This document shows, one piece after another, positions 38,277 through 48,357 of a stretch of 52,534 nucleotides of DNA. The stretch comes from a virus. The stretch is from IMG/VR virus record IMGVR_UViG_3300036828_000700, positions 1 to 52,534 of that record; one strand, written 5' to 3'. The notes under the pieces are model-generated. The model ran no database searches. It was not told the origin of the DNA and worked only from the letters and a program-made list of their open reading frames with translations. The translations under genes and the position numbers were made by a program. Each line of letters opens with the position of its first letter. Position 1 is the first letter of the stretch.

Positions 38277-39182
38277 TCAGGAGGAGGAGGACGTTCCGCC
38301 TCGGCCCCCTCCGAAAATATCGGACTCCACGAAGCCCCCTAAGGCACTCGTGTCTCCCCCTGGGTACAGTCCACTCGCGAGTGCATTCGACCTGAGCCAG
38401 TCAGTCATGGCTGCTTCCTGCATCTGCGCGAGGACTGGTGCGATGGCCGTGGTGTAAGCCTGATTCATCAGGTAGGGCGCGTTTATCTGGCCGGTTTCTT
38501 GGCCCTGTGCAGCCAACTGCGGCATGATGGATTTCCGAAGTGCCGCCGCCTGTGACTTGGCAAGCTGCTGTGATTGTTTCGCAAGAGCGTTTGGGTCCAG
38601 CAGGCTGCGTTGCTGGAGGTACTTCAGGAGATCGGTGGTGCCGCCAGCGATACCCTGCAGACCCTGTGCACTCAGAAGCCCAGGCCAACCACCTTTGTCA
38701 GAAGCGGGCTGATTGCCAAAGAACAGGCTGCGCCAGAAACCGGGAGAGGAGGGATCGGTCGCCGCTGGGTCAGTGAAAGCCACGGCGGGGTTGCCGCCTG
38801 GTGTCCCGACCCCAGTACCTGTGGGATCGGTGTACCAGTTCGCGGCTACTGGCGACGGTGGACCGGCGAAAGGCGACGTACCAGCCACCGCGCTTCCTCC
38901 AGCCGTCAGATTTGGGCTGATGGTCGGTGGTGGGCCGTAAGGACCGACACCGACAGGTGCCGCCATCATACCGCCTGAACTAGAACCGTCCGCTGCGGCC
39001 CCCGTCACATCGCCGAAGTTAGTGGGCAAATTCACCCCCGTGTAGTCACCACCACCAGCGGGTGCGCCACTACCAGTGAGGTAGTTGCCCGCTGCACCCA
39101 TCCACCCAGTCGGGCCACCACCGATGAAACTCGGAGCGACGTTGCCCAGAGCCGATAATCCTGCACCGATTGTTTCCGACAT
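38277..39182 (-). CDS. Putative internal virion protein
   Basis: 301 residues. A Gly/Pro-rich N-terminal half (residues 1-150) and a Gln/Ala-rich helical C-terminus (LAKQSQQLAKSQAAALRKSI, AIAPVLAQMQEAAMTDWLRS) as in ejection proteins. No family recognised. Confidence 0.6.
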   Translation of the reverse strand: MSETIGAGLSALGNVAPSFIGGGPTGWMGAAGNYLTGSGAPAGGGDYTGVNLPTNFGDVTGAAADGSSSGGMMAAPVGVGPYGPPPTISPNLTAGGSAVAGTSPFAGPPSPVAANWYTDPTGTGVGTPGGNPAVAFTDPAATDPSSPGFWRSLFFGNQPASDKGGWPGLLSAQGLQGIAGGTTDLLKYLQQRSLLDPNALAKQSQQLAKSQAAALRKSIMPQLAAQGQETGQINAPYLMNQAYTTAIAPVLAQMQEAAMTDWLRSNALASGLYPGGDTSALGGFVESDIFGGGRGGTSSSS

Positions 39183-39191
39183 AATGCTCTC

Positions 39192-39626
39192 CTATGCCGC
39201 CATCGCGTATTGCGCGAACGGGTTGCTGGGACCGAACAGATTGGCGGCGATCTGATTGCCGTAATCCCCTGTACCAGCACCAGCACTAGGCGGCGTCCCA
39301 GCACCGAAGGGGTTGAGAGTAAGCTGCTGGGGTTGAGCACTGGGGAGATCTCCTCCCGCTACCATCGGTGCTGCGGTCAACGCTGGTGCTGAAACCGATG
39401 GCAAGCTCGGCGCTTTCGGTTGAGTAAGAGCGGACCCTATTCCGCCGCCGACACCTGAGACCAGACCCGGAAGAGCGGTCGCCAGTCCGCTCGCCGTTGC
39501 TCCGCTCAGTCCTGCGGACGCCAACGAACCAGCTATTGGTCCTGCTGGACCTATGAATGGTGTCAACGCTGCGCCTGCCGCCATTGGCAGAATCCGCGCC
39601 ATCAGTTGTCCTATGCCAGATCCCAT
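39192..39626 (-). CDS. Hydrophobic Ala/Gly-rich virion-module protein
   Basis: 144 residues, nearly all Ala/Gly/Leu/Pro in the first 100 (LMARILPMAAGAALTPFIGP). It may insert into membranes during DNA ejection, by analogy to podovirus internal proteins. Inference only. Confidence 0.55.
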   Translation of the reverse strand: MGSGIGQLMARILPMAAGAALTPFIGPAGPIAGSLASAGLSGATASGLATALPGLVSGVGGGIGSALTQPKAPSLPSVSAPALTAAPMVAGGDLPSAQPQQLTLNPFGAGTPPSAGAGTGDYGNQIAANLFGPSNPFAQYAMAA

Positions 39627-39974
39627 TTAAATAACTCCCACTGCTAGATCGCCCTTGAACGGCTCAAAGTAAGCTCCCTGTCGATGGGCGATTTCTAGCA
39701 ATTTTTTCTCTTCATCGATCTCGCTTGCCAGCCAGACCATGTATCTGCGAAAACCGCGCTCGCGGCATTCCTTGAGAACGTGTTGTAGCAGCCGGTGTGC
39801 CCACAGCGTCGGCATTTCTCCCCAGCGCACAAGGCGTAGCAGCATGACGACATCATGTGCGCCGCCCGCGATGAGCACCGCGTTGCCATAAACCCAGACC
39901 CAGGCCGGATCGAAGGTCTGGAACTCCAACGGGATGGGCAACACATCGCCCTCGCGTGGATGCTTGATCTCCAT
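39627..39974 (-). CDS. GNAT-like small protein
   Basis: 115 residues. VWVYGNAVLIAGGAHDVVML, then LLQHVLKECRERGFRRYMVW and LEIAHRQGAYFEPFKGDLAV follow the strand-helix order of an acetyltransferase-like fold. Podoviruses often encode such a protein next to tail and internal protein genes. Catalysis is unproven. Overlaps the tail gene by one base. Confidence 0.5.
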   Translation of the reverse strand: MEIKHPREGDVLPIPLEFQTFDPAWVWVYGNAVLIAGGAHDVVMLLRLVRWGEMPTLWAHRLLQHVLKECRERGFRRYMVWLASEIDEEKKLLEIAHRQGAYFEPFKGDLAVGVI

Positions 39975-41935
39975 CAGAACCTCTGGCCGAACGGCCGCGG
40001 CTCCTTCGCGGTGATGTGGTAGTCCACGCCCTCGATGTTGGCGGGGCCGGAACCGGAGTAGGTTCCGTTGAGCGAGGGACCAGTCTGATGAACGTCGAGC
40101 GCCACCCCCAGATCCTCGTTGCCGTAATAGTTCGCCGTCGTCGCAATGTTAGGAGAGGTGCCGGACGAAGGTCCAGCGCCACCTACCTGCTGAATGTTAT
40201 TCGGCTGTGACTCCTCCCCGATGTTGAAAAAGCCGGTGATCTGTCCCGCTTGCGGCGCGGTCAGCCGCACATTGGCCCGCCGGAAATATGCTCGTGACCC
40301 TGGTTCACCGACTTCTGGCGGTCGGAAGGACCAGGCGACTTGCGTCGGAGGAGCGGTAGCATCCCACGCGGAATCTCCCGCCTGCCACTGCCGGATCGAT
40401 GCGACGTTGCCTGGACCGAAATCCGCTATCACCGTCCTCGCGTCGAAGCCGCTCACATACGGTGGTCGCAACTGCTGCATACAGGTGATCGGATACTGGG
40501 TGCCATTCGGTAGCGGTAGTAGGGTTCCGTTCATGTAATCGATAACCATCCACGCCCGCATCACCAAGTCGTAGGCGAAGATCCGCGTGGTGTTCCCGTC
40601 AGTGGTCGGCAGGGAGCAGATATACAGCGGCGGATTGGTAGTCAGGGTTCCGCGCGCCTTGCTCAAGCGCTTGAAGTCCACGCCTGGAGTTACCAGATCA
40701 CCGTAGATGTAGGGTCGCACTTCTTCGCTGATGAGCCGATCGTTGATGCCGTCGAAGAGTGCGAATCCCAAGTGACAGAACCTAATCACGCCGAAGCCCG
40801 TGGCGAACTGAACGCTGCGGGGCGCGAGACATCCCATGTCAGTTTTCACCTGGGTGGTCTGGAAGTTCTGCGCCTGAAAAACCCCAGAGACGGTGTAGGT
40901 ACTGTAGTCCTTGAACAGGACCAGCGTGCCGCTGGGCGTGATTCCAGCCTCAGCGATGGTGAAGGTCGCGATGCCAGTCCCTTGAGTTCCGTCGTCCTGT
41001 CCCACGGTTTCGGTGTTGCCGAGCGGCCACGCATCCGCGTTGTTGGGATCGCTCTGCCGCAGCACGCTGGGACCGTCGATGCTGCCATTGGCGATGGTGG
41101 TCTGCGGAGCTGTGTTCCAGGCCCACAGCGAGTTGGCGTGCTTGATGATGTGCGCGGCTCCATGCGGCGGGAACTGCTTGGCGAGGTCGGGCTTTTCCTT
41201 GATCACCATCCAGATGATCTGGTTGTCCGCGATGGTTTCGCCTGAGCCTGGGTGTGCTGCGCCCGAACTACCGAAAGCGGGCTTAGTGGTTCCGGACATC
41301 CCGCCAGATCCGACGCCGCTCGAGTTGGACAGCCCGCTAGCCGCAGAACTGACGGTGACATTGACCACTTGCCAGGTTGAGAGAACACCGTTGCCGTCAT
41401 TCTCAGCGATTCGCTGGCCGATCGAGTAAAAGGTATTCGCTTTCCAACTGGGTGCGCCGATGTCGCCGATCCCGAGATTCTGAAAGACACCTCCCAATGA
41501 TGGCAACCCAGTCATCTTCACCAGCGAAGCGTTGTTGCCCAGCGAGATGACCGTGACGCCGGCAAAGTTGACGAACTGCGGCATATCCCAATTGGCGGTG
41601 TTCGAAAGCAGCGTCAGGAACGTGAAGGCGCTGACAGGCGTCAGACCCCACTGGTAAATTCCCATGTTTTGCCCGTTGGGAGCGGCCATGATGGGAAACA
41701 CTTGGAAGGTGTTGGGATCGATGAACAGACCAATCTCCTGGATGGGACTGCCAGGATTGGATCCTGAGGCATCGGTCGAAAGCACCCCAGTCCCATCGCA
41801 GACCGTGAGCGCACCGCGCTGACTGAGCAGAAAATTGCTCGAGCGCTGGATCGCCCCTTTCGTGATGTTGAAGCGGTCCATCGAGGCGATGACGCCCTTC
41901 AGGAACCCCTTCTGCGAGACCACCTTGAACGGCAT
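39974..41935 (-). CDS. Tail/tube-type structural protein
   Basis: 653 residues, beta-rich with many Gly/Ser loops. The N-terminus (PFKVVSQKGFLKGVIASMDR, then GALTVCDGTGVLST) and repeated short strands (FGVIRFCHLGFALFDGINDR, RTVIADFGPGNVASIRQWQA) resemble podovirus tail nozzle or stabilisation proteins of the P22 gp10 type. Identity inferred from size, composition and position. Confidence 0.55.
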   Translation of the reverse strand: MPFKVVSQKGFLKGVIASMDRFNITKGAIQRSSNFLLSQRGALTVCDGTGVLSTDASGSNPGSPIQEIGLFIDPNTFQVFPIMAAPNGQNMGIYQWGLTPVSAFTFLTLLSNTANWDMPQFVNFAGVTVISLGNNASLVKMTGLPSLGGVFQNLGIGDIGAPSWKANTFYSIGQRIAENDGNGVLSTWQVVNVTVSSAASGLSNSSGVGSGGMSGTTKPAFGSSGAAHPGSGETIADNQIIWMVIKEKPDLAKQFPPHGAAHIIKHANSLWAWNTAPQTTIANGSIDGPSVLRQSDPNNADAWPLGNTETVGQDDGTQGTGIATFTIAEAGITPSGTLVLFKDYSTYTVSGVFQAQNFQTTQVKTDMGCLAPRSVQFATGFGVIRFCHLGFALFDGINDRLISEEVRPYIYGDLVTPGVDFKRLSKARGTLTTNPPLYICSLPTTDGNTTRIFAYDLVMRAWMVIDYMNGTLLPLPNGTQYPITCMQQLRPPYVSGFDARTVIADFGPGNVASIRQWQAGDSAWDATAPPTQVAWSFRPPEVGEPGSRAYFRRANVRLTAPQAGQITGFFNIGEESQPNNIQQVGGAGPSSGTSPNIATTANYYGNEDLGVALDVHQTGPSLNGTYSGSGPANIEGVDYHITAKEPRPFGQRF

Positions 41936-42064
41936 CTATCGTCGCCGACCTCTCATGCTGTAACGCCGCGGCGGATGGTGCATCGGTCCCATCCGACCGC
42001 GCCGCTGTCCTGGTGATGCGATGTGTGGTCGCCGTCCGTGATGATGAGTGGTGTTCCTTGCCAT
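41936..42064 (-). CDS. His/Arg-rich mini-protein (42 aa)
   Basis: MARNTTHHHGRRPHIASPGQ, then an Arg/Met/His-rich end. ATG 42064 follows AGGAGATGACC, and the stop abuts the start of the tail gene at 41935. The clean ribosome site and fit between genes support it. Arg-rich like other late mini-proteins. Confidence 0.6.
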   Translation of the reverse strand: MARNTTHHHGRRPHIASPGQRRGRMGPMHHPPRRYSMRGRRR

Positions 42065-42066
42065 GG

Positions 42067-42261
42067 TCATCTCCTATATTGGCGAGAGCGTTTGCGTCCC
42101 TTCGCTCCCATCGCCTGAAATCGTCCTTTGCCGTACTTGGCCCGTCCGATCGCGGCCGCAACGGCACCTGGATCACTGACATTGCCACGCCTACCGATCT
42201 TGGCCTTGAGCGAGGCGAACCGTCCACCGCCGCCCAGCTTCATCGATTTTCTTCGGGCCAT
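42067..42261 (-). CDS. Basic small protein
   Basis: 64 residues, strongly basic (ARRKSMKLGGGGRFASLKAK; QAMGAKGRKRSRQYRR). Resembles small phage proteins that carry a G..K.GK..F...MA.. motif. Probably nucleic-acid associated. Function unknown. Confidence 0.62.
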   Translation of the reverse strand: MARRKSMKLGGGGRFASLKAKIGRRGNVSDPGAVAAAIGRAKYGKGRFQAMGAKGRKRSRQYRR

Positions 42262-42272
42262 TGGCTTCCTCC

Positions 42273-43016
42273 TTATCCGTTTATTGGCCCCATGCTGGGC
42301 GGGGTCACGTTGCTTTGCTGCATTCCTTCGGACGGCTCCTCGATGTCCCCCGACTTGGGGAAGCCGGGTTGATTGCCCGCGCCGCCGCTTGGACCCGTGA
42401 ACGTGAGGATCATTGCGTTGCCCGCGCCGGGAGTGATCGCAGTCCAGCCACCTGTAAGCGGACTGCCTGCGGTGCCAGCGGCGGGATTATACGCCACCAC
42501 GCCATTTAGCGGTGAAAAGGCCGTGTTGGCCTGTTGTTGCGTGGTCGTAAATCCCGGCATCGGGGTCACAGTGACCGTGTACTGGGTCTGCTGCCACGCC
42601 ACGGCTACCTCGCCAGTTTGCGCCAGCGATCCAGCGGTGGTCACTTCTGCCGCGCTGCCCGAGGGGAATGGTGTCAGTTGCTCGCCGATCTGATCCTGCG
42701 CGGTAACTCCTCCAAGGTCGAGGACGTAATAGGTCATCCCGTCGAAGGTAAGCCCCGTTGTTGAGAACGACGTTGTTCCTCCCGGCACGTTGAATGCCCA
42801 CGCCGAACCCATCGTCACATCGCCGTCTGCGGACTGGAACGTAGGGCCATAGACCCATGAATAGCCGGGAGTGGAGATCGTGATGGCATGGGCAGTGCCA
42901 CCCGCCTGTAATGACCAGACCACCAGCACGCAGTCGCCTGCGTTGGGGGTGAAGGGACGGCTGGTCAGTTCAGGACTGCCTCCAATGCCATCCTGAGTCA
43001 GTAGCGTGACAGTCAT
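42273..43016 (-). CDS. Predicted beta-sandwich structural protein
   Basis: 247 residues. Successive strands (DCVLVVWSLQAGGTAHAITI, TMGSAWAFNVPGG, MTYYVLDLGGV, EVAVAWQQTQYTVTV) in the style of jelly-roll phage proteins, with a Gly/Pro tail. Probably a tail or decoration component. No family recognised. Confidence 0.6.
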   Translation of the reverse strand: MTVTLLTQDGIGGSPELTSRPFTPNAGDCVLVVWSLQAGGTAHAITISTPGYSWVYGPTFQSADGDVTMGSAWAFNVPGGTTSFSTTGLTFDGMTYYVLDLGGVTAQDQIGEQLTPFPSGSAAEVTTAGSLAQTGEVAVAWQQTQYTVTVTPMPGFTTTQQQANTAFSPLNGVVAYNPAAGTAGSPLTGGWTAITPGAGNAMILTFTGPSGGAGNQPGFPKSGDIEEPSEGMQQSNVTPPSMGPING

Positions 43017-43019
43017 AGG

Positions 43020-43286
43020 CTAGTGTTTCGTCGCTCCCGATTTCGGCGGGTCGAGCTTTTGAATCTCGGCCTTCAGCGAGTCATTCTCCTTTTTGAGTGC
43101 CGCGATGGTCTGAGCCGCTGCGGTTTCTTCTGCGTTGCAGCCGACTTGGTGAAGTTGGCCCAAAAGCTGCTGCACATCAGGCGCGACGGTGGGCTGGGCT
43201 ATCGGTGCCTGAGCAGACACCATCGCATCGACCAGAAAAACATTCGCTACACAGACCGCGAGCACGATTCCTAAAATGACTCTCAT
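43020..43286 (-). CDS. Exported coiled-coil protein (spanin-like?)
   Basis: 88 residues. An N-terminal signal/anchor (VILGIVLAVCVANVFLVDAM) followed by a coiled coil (NAEETAAAQTIAALKKENDS). Layout resembles inner-membrane spanins but no outer-membrane partner is visible. Position directly downstream of the tail fibre is consistent with a late accessory gene. Confidence 0.5.
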   Translation of the reverse strand: MRVILGIVLAVCVANVFLVDAMVSAQAPIAQPTVAPDVQQLLGQLHQVGCNAEETAAAQTIAALKKENDSLKAEIQKLDPPKSGATKH

Positions 43287-43294
43287 GGTTCACC

Positions 43295-46252
43295 CTAGTT
43301 GGTGAGATAAGTAACGTTACCTATCAGGTAACTGGTATTTGTGAAGTTGGTATCGAAGGCTTGGGAGCCCAATGCCGCACCGGTACTAGCCTGTTGGTAG
43401 ATGTATAGACACGTCGTATTTCCTGTAATGAGGGTAACAAGTATGCCCGTAAGACCTGTCATCCCAAATTGGTTATTGACCAACCACGGACCTTGGTTTC
43501 CAGCACTGGTGTAGGTGGCAACCGGCAACCCACATATCTGTGCGCTGCCAGTTGAGGTTCCTTTGGCAGAGAGTGAAATATCAAAGTAGGCCGTAATCTG
43601 TTTGCCATTCTGGGTGTAGTAACCAGTTTGATGCGAGTAGGTCATTCCTACACTACCGCCGCCCAACTGCAATGCGGGGGTCCATGGCGTAACCGACGCC
43701 GCACCACCGGGCGTACTCCACGCAAATGCGCTCCCGGTATATTGCAGATAACCTGCCGCCAGAGTCGGAACCGCGACCCCCTTGAGGCCTGCCACCGTCA
43801 GAGCGCCCGCACTAGTAATCGTGGCGTCTCCCGACAAGCTTACCGGCGGGAACGAGGTGGCTGAAGCCGCCACCCTGATCTGCCCAGCCGAGGGAGCCGT
43901 AGCACTCCCTTCGCCACCGTTGGCGATGCTCAGAGGCGTGGTTGCAGTCGCCAGCGCGCCGAACGAGGTGCCCGAGGTCTTGGTCACCGTCAATGCACCA
44001 GTCGATGCCAAGGTCGCATCACCAGACACAGTCTCTGGAAGATATTGGGTGGCCGACTGGGCGATCAACATCTTTCCCGATGTCGGTGCAGTGTTAGTCC
44101 CAGTCCCCCCATTGGCGACCGGAGCGATATTCGTCGTGGCGAGCGGGCTGAAGGAAGCACCATTGGTAGCGGTTACCGTAATACCCCATGTACCCGCCGA
44201 TACCCGTGTGAGAGTAGCGTCCCCGCTTATGGTCGCGGCTTCACCCACTCCGCTCGTTGTCGTATAACCCACTATCTGTGGGGCGGTTCCTCCTGCGGGA
44301 AGTCCACCGCCACCAATAGCAACGCCGTTGACTTTATAGATACTGCCCGTAGGGATGTTTATCCCGGTTGCATCAATTGTTGCGATTGTGGTCTGCGTAA
44401 AGGAATTACCTACTGTTAACCCCGCATTTTGGGAAAAATAGAAGCCGGTCCCATACATACCAACGTCTTGTGAGGTAGTAGCGGCGGCAATAAAGTTGGT
44501 TCCGTTGTAATAAGCACCAGCGGTAAAGTGGAAACTGTCTACCCCCGTGCTCAGCAGTGACGCGCCAGGGGTAGTCGTATTGCCAAAAAAGATCGAGGTC
44601 GAGCCAGTGTTGGATACCACCAGAGTCGGTGTGGTTGCTATGCCGGTCAGAGTTGGCGAGGCGATTGGCGCGTAATTAAGCTGACCACCAGCAGGGTTAG
44701 CCCCTAATGCAATCGTTCCAGTTGTAGTAATCGCTCCGCCAGTTAGACCCGTACCCGCAGTGATGCTGGTGACGGTTCCGCCGCCACCACCCAGAGCAAC
44801 ACCGTTGATTTTATAAGTGCTGCCCGTAGGTAAATTGATTCCAGTGCTATCAATCGTGGCGATCACGGTGGGAGTGAACACCGTGGCGAAAGCTGCTGCG
44901 GGGCCAGTGCCGAAGGTATAAACCCCGTGCAACATTGTGAGAACGGTAGGCACAGCGCTTGTAGTTGAGACGTCGATGTACCGCCCCATGTTATCGACGA
45001 CGGCTCCCTGCGCCTCAACGAGAAGATTGGTCATTTGACCATTGACGGTCGGGCCGATGAATATATGCCCTCCGATCAAGCCGGTGTAAGTTCCCGCACC
45101 TTGGCCGACTCCTGCCTGTCCGAACACTATGGAATTTTTCGCTACCGGATTCGCTCCGGCTATAGGGGTATACCCAGTGCCCATGTTGAGGCCGAGAATC
45201 TGGATATTGCCAAGGCCGGTGTAATCCCAAAATTGATTCGGTTGAGTGCCGGATACCTCCACCTGAATCGACGGGCCATTTGCTGGGATATCGATCGTCC
45301 CTGTGGACGGTGCCATGTCGAGTACCGTGAGGTTGCTAATACCGTAATTTCCCCACGTCGCACCGTCATGGAAAGTGTAGTCCTTGCCGTTGATAGTCGG
45401 CGCATGGAGGCCAGTGGTATCCCACGTCGTACCGTCGGGGAAGGTAAGAGTGCCAGTGATAGAGACGGTGGTGCCGCTGATCGAATGGACCGTGGTCGCG
45501 CCGCTAGGAAGTATCGACACGTCGCCCGTCATGGTGACGGGGTTGTACGCGGTCGCGCTTGAAGCGACCAGAATTTGACCTACAGCGGGTGCAGCCCCTT
45601 GGCCCAATCCGCCGTTCGCGACACTGAGTGGCAGTGGCGGTCCACCACCAGCACCGGCAGGGGTCGCACATGACGGGACACCAGTCGCGCTGATTGCATT
45701 CACGAAATCACTGCCAGCACAGGTACCTCCCATCGGTACGCCATTGAAGGTCAGGGAGGGAGCAGTGCCCGTGATGTTTATGCTGCCGATGGTAACCGAA
45801 CCGGGAATGCTGGTGATCGCCGCGCAAGACGGCACCACCGTGGAACTCAGCGCGATCATGAATTGATTGGCAGCGCACGTCCCGCCTAGCGGCACTCCGT
45901 TGAAGGTGATCGCCCCGCCCGCAGCTATATTCAGAGACTTGAGATTATCGATCCCGCTGCTGGTCCAGACGCTTCCATTGGGACCGTTGATGATCGTGCT
46001 GGGGTCGTAGTTGATGACGGTGCCCGGATTGTAGGTGCTCGTCCCGTTGAACGTCGGGTTGTTGATCAGCGGATTGTTCAGAGTCGAATCGTTGATGGTC
46101 GAATCGTCAATGATGACATCCAGCAGCACCGTGCCGGGGCCAACGCCGGGGAAATTCGACCGGAAGCCCGCGAAGCTAGGAGTCGCGCATACCAGGAAGA
46201 TGAGGAGCGGCGCCCACCATTTCATCGGTAATATTGCAGCAAGAAGCCGCAC
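43295..46252 (-). CDS. Tail fibre with repetitive beta stalk and signal-peptide-like start
   Basis: 985 residues. The first 30 contain [20 protein letters not shown], a signal-peptide-like segment unusual for a fibre. The stalk has repeated units with LSGDAT, TFNGVP.GGTCA and IANGG/AGQI..A.SAT patterns typical of phage tail fibres. The last ~120 residues form a non-repetitive C-terminal domain (likely receptor binding). GTG 46252 or ATG at M10 may be the true start. It overlaps the glycosidase gene by about 30 bases. Confidence 0.75.
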   Translation of the reverse strand: MRLLAAILPMKWWAPLLIFLVCATPSFAGFRSNFPGVGPGTVLLDVIIDDSTINDSTLNNPLINNPTFNGTSTYNPGTVINYDPSTIINGPNGSVWTSSGIDNLKSLNIAAGGAITFNGVPLGGTCAANQFMIALSSTVVPSCAAITSIPGSVTIGSINITGTAPSLTFNGVPMGGTCAGSDFVNAISATGVPSCATPAGAGGGPPLPLSVANGGLGQGAAPAVGQILVASSATAYNPVTMTGDVSILPSGATTVHSISGTTVSITGTLTFPDGTTWDTTGLHAPTINGKDYTFHDGATWGNYGISNLTVLDMAPSTGTIDIPANGPSIQVEVSGTQPNQFWDYTGLGNIQILGLNMGTGYTPIAGANPVAKNSIVFGQAGVGQGAGTYTGLIGGHIFIGPTVNGQMTNLLVEAQGAVVDNMGRYIDVSTTSAVPTVLTMLHGVYTFGTGPAAAFATVFTPTVIATIDSTGINLPTGSTYKINGVALGGGGGTVTSITAGTGLTGGAITTTGTIALGANPAGGQLNYAPIASPTLTGIATTPTLVVSNTGSTSIFFGNTTTPGASLLSTGVDSFHFTAGAYYNGTNFIAAATTSQDVGMYGTGFYFSQNAGLTVGNSFTQTTIATIDATGINIPTGSIYKVNGVAIGGGGLPAGGTAPQIVGYTTTSGVGEAATISGDATLTRVSAGTWGITVTATNGASFSPLATTNIAPVANGGTGTNTAPTSGKMLIAQSATQYLPETVSGDATLASTGALTVTKTSGTSFGALATATTPLSIANGGEGSATAPSAGQIRVAASATSFPPVSLSGDATITSAGALTVAGLKGVAVPTLAAGYLQYTGSAFAWSTPGGAASVTPWTPALQLGGGSVGMTYSHQTGYYTQNGKQITAYFDISLSAKGTSTGSAQICGLPVATYTSAGNQGPWLVNNQFGMTGLTGILVTLITGNTTCLYIYQQASTGAALGSQAFDTNFTNTSYLIGNVTYLTN

Positions 46253-48357
46253 TCATCAGATGGCGTGAAGGTCGATTGTGTGATCGAACAGCACGCCATG
46301 ATCCCATGGTTGAACGCCCAGCCGCGTACATCGCCCACAGACAGATCGCGATCTGACTGCGCCATGATTTGCCAGCTTGACGATCCGATCGGGGTTGCTC
46401 CCGCTGCTGGCATCCATGTTGTGTCGAAGAATTGCAGGTAACGCTGCCCCGTCCATCCGGCGACCGTGGGCATCGGGGTCGGCTGCGCCGTCCGTGTCCC
46501 GGTCGCTGTCGCAGTACGAGTCGGGGTCAATGTCGGAGTAGGCGTGGCCGTTGGAGCCATCGTGGGAGTAGGCGTCGGCGACATCGAGGGCACCCCGCTC
46601 ATAGTAGGCGTGGGAGTAGGTGTGAACGTGGGAGTAGGTGTGGGCGTCCCAGCCATCGTGGGTGTGGACGTGGGTGTGGGCGTGGGCGTCGGAGCCGCCA
46701 TGTTCCAGAGCACGATTACCGGATGATCGTCCACGGTGATGACGGGGCCGCTTCCAATCGGGCTGGTGCCAGACAATACGTCGTAGATCTGCGCGTTGGC
46801 CGGAACACCGCTCAACATCCAACTTTCGACGTGCTCGCCTTGTGGACGGTCGCCGGTCGCAATCAACCAGTTAGTCCCGTTGTACTTCTGGCCGCACACC
46901 ATATAGTCGGTCGTCGCCATTGGCCCGCTGATCGAAGGACAGTGGGTATTCGGCGTAAATGTCGCGCCGACAGGATCGTGCATAATCGTGGTGAAGTTAT
47001 GGATCGCCGTGGCAGCTTGGTACGGGGTTCCCGGCGTGCCGTTGTTCTCGTTCTGAAACAATCCGAAATTGGTGGTGTCGTCCGCTACTGCGTAGATCGA
47101 CACCAAGCTCCAGCCACGGATGTACCCGATGATATAGCCGTTGACGATCATCGCTGCGCGGGCTTCTTCGGTAGTGTTGGGAGCGCCGAATTGCACGCCC
47201 GTTTCGCTGGTCACACGGGGCACTTGGGGGCATTGCGCGATAGGAACCGCAGGGAAGTTGCCTTGCACAGTATTGCCGCAGAAGTTGCCGGTCATCCCGT
47301 CGTCGGAGCCGCCAGTGCCGGTTTCAAAGGCTTGGGTTACGATGAAATCGGCCGGGCCGCTGTAGCCGTTGCCTTCGATGTAATTATGAACGTCGGCGTA
47401 GTCGCCCAGCGTGGGATGACTCGCGGGTGTGAAGGAACCAGTAAACTGGAGCAGCACGTTGTCGGGTTCCGCGAATGGGTTCTTCCACGAAAAGATCGGC
47501 ACGCTGGGGAAGTTGGATTTCGCGTTGGTGTAATAATCAGCCGCGAACGAAGCACATCCTGCCCAAGTAGAGCCGCCGCCGCCGCAATTGACGCCGTTGT
47601 AGGTGAACGTAAGGTTGTTGGCCTCGTTGCCCACCTCAAGCGCGTGGATCGTGTTCCCGAAGAATGTGAGATTCGGCATTTCAAAGCCGGTTATGGTGCT
47701 GGTCGTTACGCTACCAGCCGTGTAGGGCATCACGTCCCAGTAGTCGGTCGGAAAGGTATTGAAAAAGGTGGTGATAAGGTTGCGTACATCGCACCCGCCA
47801 CCCCAGATCGCGAAGTCGCAAGTGAAGTCCGTGCGAGCGTGCGCCACCCCCAAGTAGTTCAGTTCGTTCCTAGCGATGGTCAGGTTGTTGCCGTAGGCGG
47901 CAGGGTCAGTGACCACGCGGAGATCCGCACTGGTCGAATACAGCAAGGCCGCAGCGGTGCCGAAAATGGGCGTCGAGACGGCGAGCGGTGCGACTTGTTT
48001 CGGTGCGGACGTGCGCTGCATCACTGTCCCAATAGGAATGTGCGTGGCGAGCCACGGGACTGGAGTCCCACGCGCCAGCGCCAGCGTGGTCGGAGTGCTC
48101 GTAGGCGACGGAGTAGCGATCACCGAGTTCTCGTTGGAAACGTGAGCACCGTAGAGAACAACTGCGGACTCTACGACCATAGTCGGTGTCCCACCGGGAA
48201 CCGGCTGGGTCATCAGCGGCGCCGGAACCACGCAACAAACCGCTGGTGCCGGACAGAGCGAGTAATGGTAAGGCGCGTTCTCCTGGCCGAAGGCTCGCGC
48301 GAAGCCGAGCGCCATAACGACCAACACAAGAATCGCGAGGATTAGTTTATTAACCAC
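46222..48357 (-). CDS. Clan GH-A-like glycosidase with signal peptide and Thr/Pro linker
   Basis: 711 residues. A signal peptide (1-24, [20 protein letters not shown]), a TIM-barrel-like domain with [11 protein letters not shown] (acid/base Glu245) and [10 protein letters not shown] (nucleophile Glu385), about 140 residues apart as in clan GH-A, then a (PT)n linker (~560-650) and a C-terminal domain that could bind carbohydrate. Substrate unknown. Placed between head-tail and fibre genes, so probably a polysaccharide depolymerase in the virion or a secreted enzyme. Confidence 0.68.
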   Translation of the reverse strand: MVNKLILAILVLVVMALGFARAFGQENAPYHYSLCPAPAVCCVVPAPLMTQPVPGGTPTMVVESAVVLYGAHVSNENSVIATPSPTSTPTTLALARGTPVPWLATHIPIGTVMQRTSAPKQVAPLAVSTPIFGTAAALLYSTSADLRVVTDPAAYGNNLTIARNELNYLGVAHARTDFTCDFAIWGGGCDVRNLITTFFNTFPTDYWDVMPYTAGSVTTSTITGFEMPNLTFFGNTIHALEVGNEANNLTFTYNGVNCGGGGSTWAGCASFAADYYTNAKSNFPSVPIFSWKNPFAEPDNVLLQFTGSFTPASHPTLGDYADVHNYIEGNGYSGPADFIVTQAFETGTGGSDDGMTGNFCGNTVQGNFPAVPIAQCPQVPRVTSETGVQFGAPNTTEEARAAMIVNGYIIGYIRGWSLVSIYAVADDTTNFGLFQNENNGTPGTPYQAATAIHNFTTIMHDPVGATFTPNTHCPSISGPMATTDYMVCGQKYNGTNWLIATGDRPQGEHVESWMLSGVPANAQIYDVLSGTSPIGSGPVITVDDHPVIVLWNMAAPTPTPTPTSTPTMAGTPTPTPTFTPTPTPTMSGVPSMSPTPTPTMAPTATPTPTLTPTRTATATGTRTAQPTPMPTVAGWTGQRYLQFFDTTWMPAAGATPIGSSSWQIMAQSDRDLSVGDVRGWAFNHGIMACCSITQSTFTPSDECGFLLQYYR

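Noticed and set aside
46432-48345. 637-codon plus-strand frame opposite the glycosidase
   Set aside because: Extremely Arg/Gly/His-rich composition typical of an antisense shadow in GC-rich DNA, with no start signal.
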